This document shows, piece after piece, positions 8,156 through 17,543 of a stretch of DNA of 64,000 nucleotides. This stretch comes from Paenibacillus sp. FSL W8-0186. GTDB taxonomy: Bacteria > Bacillota > Bacilli > Paenibacillales > Paenibacillaceae. Each line of letters starts with the position of its first letter. Position 1 is the first letter of the stretch. The translations under genes were made by a program, and so were the position numbers. The stretch covers positions 4,085,001 through 4,149,000 of the forward strand of contig NZ_CP150207.1 of assembly GCF_037969765.1 (NCBI RefSeq), in the 5' to 3' direction. Under the pieces are notes generated by a model. That model was not told the DNA's origin. It made no database searches and saw only the letters and a program-made list of their open reading frames with translations.

Positions 8156-10576
8156 TTACAACTCTCTAATTCTGCTAGTTACCGCAACGTGGTACACGAC
8201 CTCAGCCGATACCTCGTGAAATTCCGCCGTCTGCTCTCCCTCGAACAACTGCTCCACCGCCATGGCAGCGTCTTGTGCCGCATTCATGACACCTTTGCGC
8301 AGCGGCGTCGTTTCCAGTACAATTTCCCTGCCTTCAATGGCTTCCTGAAATCGCGACAAGCCAATCTCCCATGGGGCGCCATTATAGAAATGGTCGTGGA
8401 ACAGCCTGCCCTCCGAAAAGGCATAGCCGACATTCCCCGTATAATCGATCTTAAGAAGAACATCCTGGGCATCCTCCAGAATGCGCTGGTCTAGAGAAAT
8501 CAGCACCTTATGATCATGAATGCGCTTCACTTCCATTGTAATGGGTTTGGCCGGCATCTGTATATGACAGTTTTCAAACCAGCCATCCCGCTCGGCCGCA
8601 ATCCGGCAGCCCTCTCCATCGGCCTGCCATTCCTGCTTGTTCCTTTCATCCGTATATTCCCGGAATGAAAATTCATTCGCACCATAACTGAAAAACTCTA
8701 ATCCGTACGCAGTTCCGGCAAGCGGGGTATCCGAGAACAGAATGCGTCTTCTGCCTCTACCTGCTGTCGAGGCTAAGGCTGAGACCGATGCATCTTCGAC
8801 TCCTCCCATTTCCGTTTCCACTTCCCACAGCATAGAAGCTTCCTTGGATGACATCGCATAAATGCGGGTCTCGCTGCCGTCCGTGCGGTAAATACGAATC
8901 ATTGCCGGTGCGTAATGAGGCACGATGATACAATAGCTTCCGTCTTTTTCCCGCCGAACCGTTCCTGCATCCGTCTCGGCACTCGTTATCCCGTCCGCCG
9001 CCAGCATGAATTCTCCGTCGATGCCTTCCGGCATAGCGAAGAAGTAAGTGCTAAGCTTCCCGTAACCCGTCACCGTTACAGGCTGTGCCGTGGCATAACG
9101 CAATAGCAAGCCGGATAAGTCGAACTGGAACGGCAGCATGAACGAAGCGTTTTTGCGAATCGTCAACGTATTATTCTGCGGCAAGCGGATGCTGCCTTCC
9201 CCCAGTTGAATGTCAAATTGAACGCCCCGATGCTCCTTCATTTCGACATGATCCTGGTAGTTGTTCACGAAAACAAATCCCGAGCTTCCATCGGTACGCA
9301 CGGCATACCGAAGCGTCTCTGTATTGTCCGGCTCAATCCCGGCCGCCCCTTCCGGCAAAACCGTCGACATTGGTGCCAGTCGATCCCCGAAGGCTCTCAG
9401 GAAATAATGCAGCAGGCGAAGCCGATGGTTCGATTCCCGGATTTGACCGAATTCCCCGATCGGGGCCTGGAAGTCATAAGTAATCCGCGGAGTCGTGCTC
9501 TCGTTCAAATAACCGCTCTGTCCCACGGGATTTGTTCCGCCATGAAACATGTAATACCCGATAAAGTTGCAGCCGCCCGCAATTTTCATCAGGCTCATGG
9601 CCGACACGCTCTCCGGCTCCACCTGAAAGCGGGACAAATACCAGGTCTGCATGCCCCCGCCTATTTCGCAGCAGGCGAACGGATATTTCTCCTTCGGGTA
9701 CGGCGGTGCAAAATCTCCGGCTACCCGATCGTCATGATAGCTGTCGAAAATATACTCGCGCGTCGGCTGCTGCAGCGGATTTTGCGCGCTGATGCTCCAA
9801 GGCGTATAGGCATAGCCTCCATAAAGCGGCAGCACCTCATCCTCCAGCACCGGAGCACCGCCCCAGCCTGTGCTCGTATAAACCGGCGCTTCAAGCCCGG
9901 CTTCGATCGCCAGCTCTTTCAGGTGCCGCATATGCCTCACCCCTCCGCTTCCCCTGCTGCCTCCGCTCAAATACTCGTCTCCCTGCTTTGCCGTCATCTC
10001 CCATAACGCCGCGGCGGCGTTAAGTTCGTTCTCCAGCTGAATGCCAACGACGGGTCCGCCGTCCTTGAACATAAGCCCGGACGCCTCACGGCCGATCTCC
10101 GCGTATAAGCGCCGGACATAATGCAGATAATCCTCATCATTCGAACGGACATCGAACGCCCGGCCAAACAGCCAGTCCGGCAATCCGCCATTGCGAACCT
10201 CCCCATGACAGAACGGCCCGATGCGCAAAATGACGTATAGGCCGCTGCGCTGGCACAGCTCAATGAACTTCCGCAAATTGCGGTTCCCCCGCCAGTCGTA
10301 TAGCCCTTCGATTTCCTCATGATGATTCCAGAAAATATAAGTCGCAAGAATGTTGATGCCCGATGCTTTCATCTTGTTGATTTCTGCTTCCCAATCCGCC
10401 TCCGGGTAGCGGGAATAGTGAAATTCACCGCAGATGGCAAAATACGGCTTTCCGTTGAGCTCCATATAGTAGTTCGTAAAGCTGATTTCGTCTCCAGCCG
10501 GATTTCGTCCGCCCAGCCTCAAGGTGGAAGGGGTTATTTTTTTGGGCTTAAGATTGGCTTGAATGGAATATGGCAT
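8156..10576 (-). CDS. GH35 beta-galactosidase
   Basis: An 806-residue glycosidase without signal peptide, so cytoplasmic. The ATG at 10576 is preferred to an upstream codon because GAGAGGAG lies 8 bp before it. The N-terminal TIM barrel carries family 35 marks: GEFHYSRYPEADWEAEI, LRIGPFCHGEVRNGGLPDWL, and the acid/base Glu in VGIQLENELNA; further in, YYMFHGGTNPVG. The C-terminal half is beta-rich, as in other GH35 enzymes. It removes terminal beta-galactose from imported oligosaccharides, for example from galactan or arabinogalactan. It sits between the GH42 gene (122 bp upstream) and galK (28 bp downstream). Confidence 0.94.
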   Translation of the reverse strand: MPYSIQANLKPKKITPSTLRLGGRNPAGDEISFTNYYMELNGKPYFAICGEFHYSRYPEADWEAEINKMKASGINILATYIFWNHHEEIEGLYDWRGNRNLRKFIELCQRSGLYVILRIGPFCHGEVRNGGLPDWLFGRAFDVRSNDEDYLHYVRRLYAEIGREASGLMFKDGGPVVGIQLENELNAAAALWEMTAKQGDEYLSGGSRGSGGVRHMRHLKELAIEAGLEAPVYTSTGWGGAPVLEDEVLPLYGGYAYTPWSISAQNPLQQPTREYIFDSYHDDRVAGDFAPPYPKEKYPFACCEIGGGMQTWYLSRFQVEPESVSAMSLMKIAGGCNFIGYYMFHGGTNPVGQSGYLNESTTPRITYDFQAPIGEFGQIRESNHRLRLLHYFLRAFGDRLAPMSTVLPEGAAGIEPDNTETLRYAVRTDGSSGFVFVNNYQDHVEMKEHRGVQFDIQLGEGSIRLPQNNTLTIRKNASFMLPFQFDLSGLLLRYATAQPVTVTGYGKLSTYFFAMPEGIDGEFMLAADGITSAETDAGTVRREKDGSYCIIVPHYAPAMIRIYRTDGSETRIYAMSSKEASMLWEVETEMGGVEDASVSALASTAGRGRRRILFSDTPLAGTAYGLEFFSYGANEFSFREYTDERNKQEWQADGEGCRIAAERDGWFENCHIQMPAKPITMEVKRIHDHKVLISLDQRILEDAQDVLLKIDYTGNVGYAFSEGRLFHDHFYNGAPWEIGLSRFQEAIEGREIVLETTPLRKGVMNAAQDAAMAVEQLFEGEQTAEFHEVSAEVVYHVAVTSRIREL

Positions 10577-10627
10577 CGTCAAAACTCCTCTCAATGGGCA
10601 ATTTGGGCAAATCGATCAGAGAAGACA

Positions 10628-10660
10628 AGCCGGGCATTCGCTCCGGCTTGTTGTTAGGCT
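10628..10660 (-). terminator. Possible intra-operon hairpin between GH42 and GH35 genes
   Basis: Minus strand ACAAGCCGG and CCCGGCTTGT form a strong stem followed only by CTTCTC, not a true T-run. It could trim or partly stop transcription between the two genes; it is not a firm terminator. Confidence 0.45.
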
Positions 10661-10698
10661 AACATGCAAATTTCAAGTATTATTGACAGGTTTGCGGC

Positions 10699-12756
10699 TT
10701 AAGCCGGACGTTTCAATACGACTACTCCGTGAACAGGCAAGATGAGTTTTCCGCTTAACGCTTCGCCTGTTTCCATATTCACATATTGACGATCATCCAG
10801 CTGTACATGCTGCTCCTGTCCGCTGAAGTTCATCACGAACACATAATCGGATTCCCCATCCGTCCGGACCTGAGCGGTCACGCCGGCAGGCAGATCAGTA
10901 TGAATAACCCGTTCAACGCCTGCGACATCAACGATCTGCTTGTAGAACTCGCCCAGGAAATCGTCCTTCAGGCGCGTCGCCATATGGTAAGCGCGGCCTT
11001 GCCCGAAGCGGTTCACCGTAAGTGCCGGTCGGCCCGCATAGAAGCTGTCCGTATAGGTTCCCAGTACCTCAGCGCCTTCTGTATGAATCAGCTCGCAAAT
11101 TTCATGGGACTCGAAGCTGCCCGTGAAACCCAGCTCATTGCCCTCGGCCATCGCTACGCCGTTCCGGTCATGATCGTACAATCCTTCAATTTCCTCCGCC
11201 CAGATGCCAAGCGTCTTGCGCAGCGGCCCCGGGAAGCCGCCAAGATGACACAGATCATGCTCATCGACGATACCGGACCAGTAGGTCGTAACCAGAGTTC
11301 CGCCATGCTCCACGAACTTCTCCAGCTTACGGCCCGTCTCCTCCCGGCATAGGTACAGCATCGGAGCAACGATCAGCTTATATCCGCTAAAGTCATCCTC
11401 CGAGCCGATAATATCCGTCGGTACGCCCTGCTCCCAAATCGCCCGGTGATGCGCGATAACCGTCTCCTCGTAATGGATGCCTGAATTGCGCGGTCCTTGC
11501 GCATCCTGTACGGCCCAGCGATTATCCCAATCGAAAAGAATCGCTGTCTTCGCCGGAGTCGGCGTGCCCGCAATCTCCGAAATATCGGCAAGCGTACGAC
11601 CTAAATCTGCGACGTCCTTAAACACTCTCGTATGTTCATGTCCCACATGATCTACGACTGCACCGTGGAACTTCTCGCTGGAGCCTCTGCTCTTGCGCCA
11701 CTGGAAATATTGCACGGAATCCGAGCCGTGAGCGACCGCCTGCAGGGAGGACAGCTTATGCATACCCGGCTGCTTCAGCTTGCTGACCGGCTGCCAGTTT
11801 GTCAGGCTCGGCGTACTCTCCATCAGCAGGAATGGCTTCTGCTGCAGCGAACGATACAGATCATGCCAGAAAGAAATCGAAGCGCCCAGCTCAATGTCAT
11901 TTTTATAATCATGCCAGGTCGGATACACATCCCAGGAAATGACGTCAAGAATTTTAGCCAGTTTCCGGTAGTCCAGCCCTTCCGTCATATGCATGTTCGT
12001 CGTCGCCGGCAAGGCAGGATTCGCCTTCTTCACGGACTGGATCTCATGATTGCAGAAATCCGTCATTTGATCGGTCACGAAACGGCGCCAGTCCAGGTTC
12101 TGTCCGTGAACCATATTTTCCCCGTGAGGAGCAGGTGACTCGATCTGACTCCAATCGGTGTACGTATGGGCCCAGAAGGATGTCCACCAGGCAAAATTAA
12201 GCTTCTCCAGCGTGCCGTATTTCTCCTTCAGCCATGCCCGGAACGCCTCCTGACAATAGTCGCAATGGCAGTCTCCGCCCAGCTCGTTCGAAATATGCCA
12301 GCCGATGACGGCAGGATGGTTTCCGTAGCGCTCCGCCAGCTTGCCGTTAATGATCGCTGTCTTCTCCCGGTAAACCGGGGAGGTGTAGCAATGGTTATGT
12401 CTCATGCCATGCAAATTGCGGACGCGGTTCTTCTCCACCCGCAGCACTTCGGTATATTTCGCCGACATCCAGGCCGGGCGTGCGCCGCTTGGCGTGGACA
12501 GCCAGGCATAAATGCCGTTCGCCGCGAACGAATCGAGTACCCGGTCCAGCCATTCAAACGTAAATACCCCTTCTTCAGGTTCAAGAGCAGCCCAGGAAAA
12601 CATGCCAAGCGCCATTACATTGCAGTTGGCGAGCTTCATCATGCGGATATCCTCTTCCAGCACCTTTGGATCATGCAGCCATTGGTCCGGGTTATAATCC
12701 GCTCCGTGCATCAATACGGGAAGCCTGTCGCTGATCGGTGGAAATTTCTTCGTCAT
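10699..12756 (-). CDS. GH42 beta-galactosidase
   Basis: A 685-residue cytoplasmic glycosidase. The ATG at 12756 follows AAGGAGAG; codons further upstream extend the frame but lack a ribosome binding site. Family 42 features are HGADYNPDQWLHDPKVLEED at the start, MFSWAALEPEEG, the acid/base Glu in GWHISNELGG, the zinc-type cysteine cluster CHCDYCQEAF, and the nucleophile Glu in FLLMESTPSL. The trimerisation domain and small C-terminal beta domain complete the usual length. It should hydrolyse beta-galactosides, often short galactans. It is the first gene of a GH42-GH35-galK unit and is divergent from an AraC-type regulator. Confidence 0.96.
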   Translation of the reverse strand: MTKKFPPISDRLPVLMHGADYNPDQWLHDPKVLEEDIRMMKLANCNVMALGMFSWAALEPEEGVFTFEWLDRVLDSFAANGIYAWLSTPSGARPAWMSAKYTEVLRVEKNRVRNLHGMRHNHCYTSPVYREKTAIINGKLAERYGNHPAVIGWHISNELGGDCHCDYCQEAFRAWLKEKYGTLEKLNFAWWTSFWAHTYTDWSQIESPAPHGENMVHGQNLDWRRFVTDQMTDFCNHEIQSVKKANPALPATTNMHMTEGLDYRKLAKILDVISWDVYPTWHDYKNDIELGASISFWHDLYRSLQQKPFLLMESTPSLTNWQPVSKLKQPGMHKLSSLQAVAHGSDSVQYFQWRKSRGSSEKFHGAVVDHVGHEHTRVFKDVADLGRTLADISEIAGTPTPAKTAILFDWDNRWAVQDAQGPRNSGIHYEETVIAHHRAIWEQGVPTDIIGSEDDFSGYKLIVAPMLYLCREETGRKLEKFVEHGGTLVTTYWSGIVDEHDLCHLGGFPGPLRKTLGIWAEEIEGLYDHDRNGVAMAEGNELGFTGSFESHEICELIHTEGAEVLGTYTDSFYAGRPALTVNRFGQGRAYHMATRLKDDFLGEFYKQIVDVAGVERVIHTDLPAGVTAQVRTDGESDYVFVMNFSGQEQHVQLDDRQYVNMETGEALSGKLILPVHGVVVLKRPA

Positions 12757-12904
12757 CGCTGTATCTCTCCTTGTAAAATCGTCATATTCACTTATATACC
12801 TTTGATAATAGACCAAAATCCTCTTATAATCATAGAACATATACAACTAATAATCGTCTTATCTTAACATTGGACTATTTTTGATTTGGAGGTCACTCAA
12901 AGCC

Positions 12905-13744
12905 ATGATGCCTTTCCTGCTTGCGGAATTCACCAATTTGGAGCAAATACTCCCGCTGTACGTTTATTGCGTCGGCAGCCATGAACAGAAGCACCTCGAG
13001 CGGCCCGATGGCTACCCTGCCCATCAGCTGTTCCTGTCCCGCAGCGGTCAAGGGATCTTCCGCATCCCAGGCCGTGCCGATATTTTGTTGACTCCCGGTA
13101 CCGCGCTGCTTCTGCCAGCCAATCTCCCGCACGCTTATTTCCCTTACGAATCTACGGAAAATTGGGATTTGGGCTTCGTCGCTTTCGACGGCCATGCGGC
13201 CAAGCCGCTGCTGGAGCAAATGCACGAATTGATGCTGTCGGCCCTGCAGGTGCCCAACTTCGAGCTGCTCTGGAGCCAGCTTGAGTCGCTATGGCACCTC
13301 ATCAGCCTGAACGGGGAGCAATCGTACTGGGAAGCCTCCAAACGCATTTACGGCATGACCATCTCATTGCTTGAAGGGCAGACCAGTGACAAAAAATCGT
13401 TGAAGGGCGTTACTGCTTCCAGCAGCCCGCAGCCTGCTCTGCAAGCCGCAGTAAAGCTCATCCACGACCACTACAACGAAAAGCTGCTGCTGACGAACGT
13501 AGCCAGGGCCGCTGGCTATTCCCCCCAGCACTTTCACCGTTTGTTTGTGACCAGCTACGGCATGACGCCCCAGCAGTACATTTTGCAGCTGCGGATGCGC
13601 CGGGCGACCCAGCTCCTTCAAGAGAACCCCGACATAACAGTGGAGAGCGTGGCCGAGAAGCTCGGCATGGAAACGAGCTATTTTATCCGCATGTTCAAAC
13701 GTACCTACGGCCTGACACCCAAAAAATACAAAGACAAATCGTAA
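12905..13744 (+). CDS. AraC-family transcriptional regulator
   Basis: About 279 residues. The ATG at 12905 lies 12 bp after GGAGG; a second ATG follows directly. The N-terminal half is a cupin-like ligand domain (HQLFLSRSGQGIFRIPG, LLPANLPHAYFPYES). The C-terminal 100 residues hold two helix-turn-helix motifs (LTNVARAAGYSPQHFHRLF and the VESVAEKLGMETSYFIRMFK segment) and end in the family's GLTPKKYK. It is divergent from the GH42-GH35-galK unit, about 150 bp away, so it is the likely local activator responding to galactose or a galactoside. That role is inferred from position. Confidence 0.93.
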   Translation: MMPFLLAEFTNLEQILPLYVYCVGSHEQKHLERPDGYPAHQLFLSRSGQGIFRIPGRADILLTPGTALLLPANLPHAYFPYESTENWDLGFVAFDGHAAKPLLEQMHELMLSALQVPNFELLWSQLESLWHLISLNGEQSYWEASKRIYGMTISLLEGQTSDKKSLKGVTASSSPQPALQAAVKLIHDHYNEKLLLTNVARAAGYSPQHFHRLFVTSYGMTPQQYILQLRMRRATQLLQENPDITVESVAEKLGMETSYFIRMFKRTYGLTPKKYKDKS

Positions 13745-13756
13745 AATTCATTTAAA

Positions 13757-13792
13757 AAGCTGTCCCAAACAGGCGTTTGGGACAGCCTTGAA
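13757..13792. terminator. Bidirectional terminator between convergent genes
   Basis: AAGCTGTCCCAAAC and GTTTGGGACAGCCTT form a stem of about 13 bp around a short GGC loop. Flanking A and T tracts let it serve both the AraC gene and the converging binding-protein gene. Confidence 0.88.
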
Positions 13793-13796
13793 CCTT

Positions 13797-15377
13797 TTAT
13801 TTCTGCGCTGCCAGGAATGCATCAACTTGGCTTTGCATCTCAGCGCCTACTTTATCGATGCCTGCCGCCTGCAGCTGCTTGATCAGATCGGCTTGGCCTT
13901 TTTCGATATCCTGGATTAGGCCGTATTCCAATGGAATCGCATAGCGCAGCATCACGTTCCCCAGGTTCGATACTTCGTTCTTCACCTTGCTGTCATCAAA
14001 CACGAAAGTTTCGAGAGGGTAATGGTATACATGCTCCTGCCACTGATTGAGCATTTCGTCAGCTTCCTTCGGATACGTCGTATCCGTACGGTTCAGCAGG
14101 GAGTTCCATCCCCAGTTCGAGAAGCCGGTGTAGTTCGTAGAGCTCGGACCCGGCGTAAATTGGTCATCGCCCACTGGCTCATAGTGCTTGCCGACAATGC
14201 CGTACATCGTTAAATCGTGAATTTCCTTGTCATTTTGCAGCAAATCGATCAGCATCAGCGCACGCTCCGGGTTTTTGGAGGTAGCATGAATCGCCATGCC
14301 GTTCTGAGTCGAGACCGCCGCGGATTTCATCTTGTCCGGTGTCAAGTCGACGACCGCCATCTCATATTCCGGCTTATCCCGGCGCTGTTCTGCCACGTTG
14401 AACGCAAGCGTACCCAGGTTCTGCGCACGGGATGCAAACTTGCCGGCCTTCATGTCCTGCCATACGTCATTTTTATAGCTGATGACGTTTTTCGACCATA
14501 CTCCGTTATCCACGAGATCTTTATAATATTTCAACAGCTCCGTAAATTCAGGCGTATCATAAACGTTAAACACCTTTCCGGACGGATCGTCCATTTTGAA
14601 TGCAAACGGCACGTTCGGATCAACAACCTTCCAGTTGTTTTGCTGCTCCAGCAGCACCTCGTCAAGCTCATGCCATTTCCAGCCGTCGCCCGGTTTGGCA
14701 CCGAATGCATTCATTCCTTTTTCGTTGGCTGCAATCGTTTTAAGATATGCGGCATACGTCTCCGGGCTGTTTACCGGCTCAAGATTATATTTCTTGCGCA
14801 GATCCTCGCGGATCAATACCACTTTGTCTACAACCTCGTTACTGTTTTGCGGTACCATGTATACTTTGCCGGATACCTTTGCCTGATCCCACGCAGCCGC
14901 TGGCAGCGCCTCCCACGTTTTCGGCGTGTATTTCGCAAGCATTTCCTCCGTCAGCTCTAGGAAGCCGCCGCGGATCGCCTGATCATTGTAAAATGCCCAG
15001 TTTGCCGTATAAGCGATGTCGAAGTCCTCGTTCGCTGCGAACTTCAGCGGATATTTCTGCGTCCAGTCGGACCAGTCGAGGAATTCCGCTTCTACCGTAG
15101 CGTTGATTTTCTCCTTCAACAGCTTGTTCAGCTCGCCAAAAACCTCTTCGTAGTCCACCGGCTTGCCGCCGACTAGAAGCATTTTCAGTTTGACTTCCTT
15201 GGATATATCGATCGTATCTGTAGATTCTGTGCTGTTTGCTCCGCTATTTCCTTGTCCTGCGTTCGCGGACCCGCCATTCTCTGCCGCATTCTTCCCTCCG
15301 CCGCAAGCGCTTAACAGCGTTGCCAGCACCAGAAAAACCGTCAGCAGAAGTGTTACCGTCTTTTTAGTCTGTTTCAT
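13797..15377 (-). CDS. Extracellular solute-binding lipoprotein (LipO-like) of a CUT1-type ABC transporter
   Basis: A 526-residue lipoprotein. The ATG at 15377 follows TTGGGGG at 9 bp. The signal MKQTKKTVTLLLTVFLVLA ends in lipobox LSAC, followed by a Gly/Asn/Ser-rich linker. The rest fits the large oligosaccharide-binding proteins seen with LplB/YtcP permeases: DWSDWTQKYPLKFAANEDFD, an IAYTANWAFYND stretch, and a C-terminal segment resembling DUF3502 (VSNLGNVMLRYAIPLEYGLI). It is the last gene after two permeases, and the upstream two-component genes probably control it. The substrate is unknown; neighbours suggest a plant-derived oligosaccharide. Confidence 0.93.
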   Translation of the reverse strand: MKQTKKTVTLLLTVFLVLATLLSACGGGKNAAENGGSANAGQGNSGANSTESTDTIDISKEVKLKMLLVGGKPVDYEEVFGELNKLLKEKINATVEAEFLDWSDWTQKYPLKFAANEDFDIAYTANWAFYNDQAIRGGFLELTEEMLAKYTPKTWEALPAAAWDQAKVSGKVYMVPQNSNEVVDKVVLIREDLRKKYNLEPVNSPETYAAYLKTIAANEKGMNAFGAKPGDGWKWHELDEVLLEQQNNWKVVDPNVPFAFKMDDPSGKVFNVYDTPEFTELLKYYKDLVDNGVWSKNVISYKNDVWQDMKAGKFASRAQNLGTLAFNVAEQRRDKPEYEMAVVDLTPDKMKSAAVSTQNGMAIHATSKNPERALMLIDLLQNDKEIHDLTMYGIVGKHYEPVGDDQFTPGPSSTNYTGFSNWGWNSLLNRTDTTYPKEADEMLNQWQEHVYHYPLETFVFDDSKVKNEVSNLGNVMLRYAIPLEYGLIQDIEKGQADLIKQLQAAGIDKVGAEMQSQVDAFLAAQK

Positions 15378-15448
15378 GGCATGTTTCCCCCAATCAATTA
15401 ATGTAATCAAGAGTACAGCTATATATTGATAACCAGGTTTCCCTGAGG

Positions 15449-16399
15449 TCACCCTTTAACGGCCCCGATCGTCAGCCCTTGCACGAAGAAGCGTTGAATG
15501 AACGGGTAAGCGATCAGAATTGGACCGGTCGCAACGATGGTCATTGCCATCTTTAAGCTCTCTGTCGGGATTTCAAGATTGATTGCCGCCCCCGATTCCA
15601 TCATCGCCTTCCGCATGCCGTCCATATTGCCTAACAGCCTATAAAGATAGTACTGAAGCGGCATTAGATCGGATTTTGAAATAAAGAGCAGGGCATGATA
15701 CCAGTCGTTCCAGTAAGCCAGGGCGATAAACAGGCCGATCGTTGCCAGCGCCGGCTTGGACAGCGGAATAATGAGCTTCAGGAAAATCAGGAAATCGCTG
15801 GCCCCGTCGATTTTTGCCGATTCTGTGATCGCCTCTGGAATACTGCTCATGAATGACTTCATGACGATAATATAGAACACGTTCATGAGCATCGGCACAA
15901 TCAGCACGACCAATGTGTCCTTCAGCTGCAGGTAGTTGACGATCATCAAATACCACGGAACAAGCCCGCCGCTGAATAAGGTCGTAAAAAAGAAGAAGAA
16001 GGAAAAGTGGTTGCGCCATTTGAAATCTTTTCTGGACAGCACATAAGCTGTCATCGAAGTCAGGAATAATCCGACAGCCGTTCCGATCAAAGTCACGCTG
16101 ATCGTAACCCCGTAAGCTTTGAGCATATCCGCAGGATACTTGAACAATATGCTGTAGGCTTCCAAGGAAAATTGGGTCGGGATGATTGTGAACCCATGCT
16201 CGATAATCGAGCTTTCCTCAGTGAACGAGGAAGAGATAATCAGTATGAACGGAAAGATACAAAATAGCGCTAAAATAGTGAGTAACGTATATCCGATAAT
16301 CGCGAGCAGCAGACGGTCCGAAGATTTCCCCTTGCCTTTCCCGGCACGGATTTCCGGATCGAAACGGCCGGGATTTGCTGTTGTCGCACTCATTTGCAT
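15449..16399 (-). CDS. ABC sugar transporter permease (YtcP/MalG type)
   Basis: About 316 residues with six predicted membrane segments, starting after a cytoplasmic N-terminus (RAGKGKGKSSDR). The permease signature loop that contacts the ATPase is ESAKIDGASDFLIFLKLIIP. Two ATG codons, 16399 and 16393, follow AAGGGAGG at 4 and 10 bp, so the exact start is open. The upstream permease stop is only 13 bp away. Longer upstream frame lacks a ribosome site. It pairs with the LplB-type permease to form the channel. No ATPase gene is present here; such CUT1 systems usually share an MsmX-like ATPase encoded elsewhere. Confidence 0.94.
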   Translation of the reverse strand: MQMSATTANPGRFDPEIRAGKGKGKSSDRLLLAIIGYTLLTILALFCIFPFILIISSSFTEESSIIEHGFTIIPTQFSLEAYSILFKYPADMLKAYGVTISVTLIGTAVGLFLTSMTAYVLSRKDFKWRNHFSFFFFFTTLFSGGLVPWYLMIVNYLQLKDTLVVLIVPMLMNVFYIIVMKSFMSSIPEAITESAKIDGASDFLIFLKLIIPLSKPALATIGLFIALAYWNDWYHALLFISKSDLMPLQYYLYRLLGNMDGMRKAMMESGAAINLEIPTESLKMAMTIVATGPILIAYPFIQRFFVQGLTIGAVKG

Positions 16400-16412
16400 C
16401 AAGCCTCCCTTT

Positions 16413-17333
16413 TTAGAACAAGGCGCGATCCTTGTCGTATTTGCGCACCGCATAGTTGGCCAGCAGAATCGTCGCGAATCCCAGGATGGATTGGTAGAAC
16501 CCTGCCGCCGCAGACATGCCGATTTCATTGGATGTCGTTAACGAACGGAACACATAGGTGTCGATGACGTCCGTGGACGAGAAGAGCAGTCCGTTATTGC
16601 CGACCATATTGTAGAACATGCCGAAGTCTCCGCGGAAAATATTGCCGATGGCCAGCAGGAACAAGATAATGACGGTAGGCATGAGATTCGGTACGGTTAT
16701 TTTCAAAATTCGCTGAAAAATATTCGCCCCGTCAATTTCCGCCGCCTCGTACATTTCCGTATCGATGCTCGTAATCGCCGCCAGATACATAATGGAGCCG
16801 TAGCCCAGTGCCTTCCATGCTGACACTACGATAAGAATCAGCGGCCAATAAGCAGCTGTGTTATAAATGTCGATAGGCCCGAGACCAATTGATCTTAGCA
16901 TTACGTTCAGTGTACCGACGTCGTAGTTAAACAAGTTGTAAGCGATAGCCCCAACCACGACCCAGGAAATGAAGTACGGCAGGAACAGCACCGTCTGGGT
17001 TACCTTACGGAACCATTTACCGGCTACCTCAAACAGCAGGATTGCCGTAACTATTTGCAGTAGATTATTGACGATGATGAACGCAATATTATATAGTGCC
17101 GTATTGCGGGTTACACGCCAAGCGTCGCCCGATTCCATGAAAAATCGAAAGTTCTCCAATCCGTTCCATGGGCTTCCGAATATGCCCCCTTGATAGTTGA
17201 ACTGCTTAAAGGCAAGAACGATGCCGGCCATAGGTACATAGGCAAACAGCAGGAAAAACAATACAGCGGGGGTGAGCATCAGCAGCAATGCTCTGTATTT
17301 CTTTAGATCGCTGAAAAAGCCCTGATTTTTCAT
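16413..17333 (-). CDS. ABC sugar transporter permease (LplB/MalF type)
   Basis: A 306-residue membrane protein with six segments. The first is LLLMLTPAVLFFLLFAYVPM. The cytoplasmic EAA loop reads EAAEIDGANIFQRILKITVP, and the early GIVLAFKQFNYQGGIFGSPW stretch is characteristic of the LplB subgroup. The ATG follows GAGAGGGGAG. It precedes the second permease by 13 bp and follows a terminator after the response regulator gene, so the transporter may have its own promoter in 17334-17480 that the regulator activates. Confidence 0.95.
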   Translation of the reverse strand: MKNQGFFSDLKKYRALLLMLTPAVLFFLLFAYVPMAGIVLAFKQFNYQGGIFGSPWNGLENFRFFMESGDAWRVTRNTALYNIAFIIVNNLLQIVTAILLFEVAGKWFRKVTQTVLFLPYFISWVVVGAIAYNLFNYDVGTLNVMLRSIGLGPIDIYNTAAYWPLILIVVSAWKALGYGSIMYLAAITSIDTEMYEAAEIDGANIFQRILKITVPNLMPTVIILFLLAIGNIFRGDFGMFYNMVGNNGLLFSSTDVIDTYVFRSLTTSNEIGMSAAAGFYQSILGFATILLANYAVRKYDKDRALF

Positions 17334-17482
17334 GTCTACTCCCCTCTCGAAATCTCAGTATTCTCTCTAATGTCCTTACTTTTCATTATAAGGAGGCGGT
17401 TCCCGCGTGAGGATTCAGGCAAACAACAAAAACTAATACTAATTCACCGATTCACCGAAAATACAAAAATTCTGTCATCTTA

Positions 17483-17513
17483 AAAAGCCCCCGGCCAATT
17501 GCCGAGGGCAGCT
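17483..17513 (-). terminator. Terminator after the second response regulator gene
   Basis: Minus strand GCCCTCGGC-AATTG-GCCGGGGGC followed by TTTTTAAG, directly after the regulator stop. It separates the two-component genes from the transporter genes that they probably control. Confidence 0.88.
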
Positions 17514-17543
17514 TGCATTCAACTATTCGCTTTCTTTCCAAAG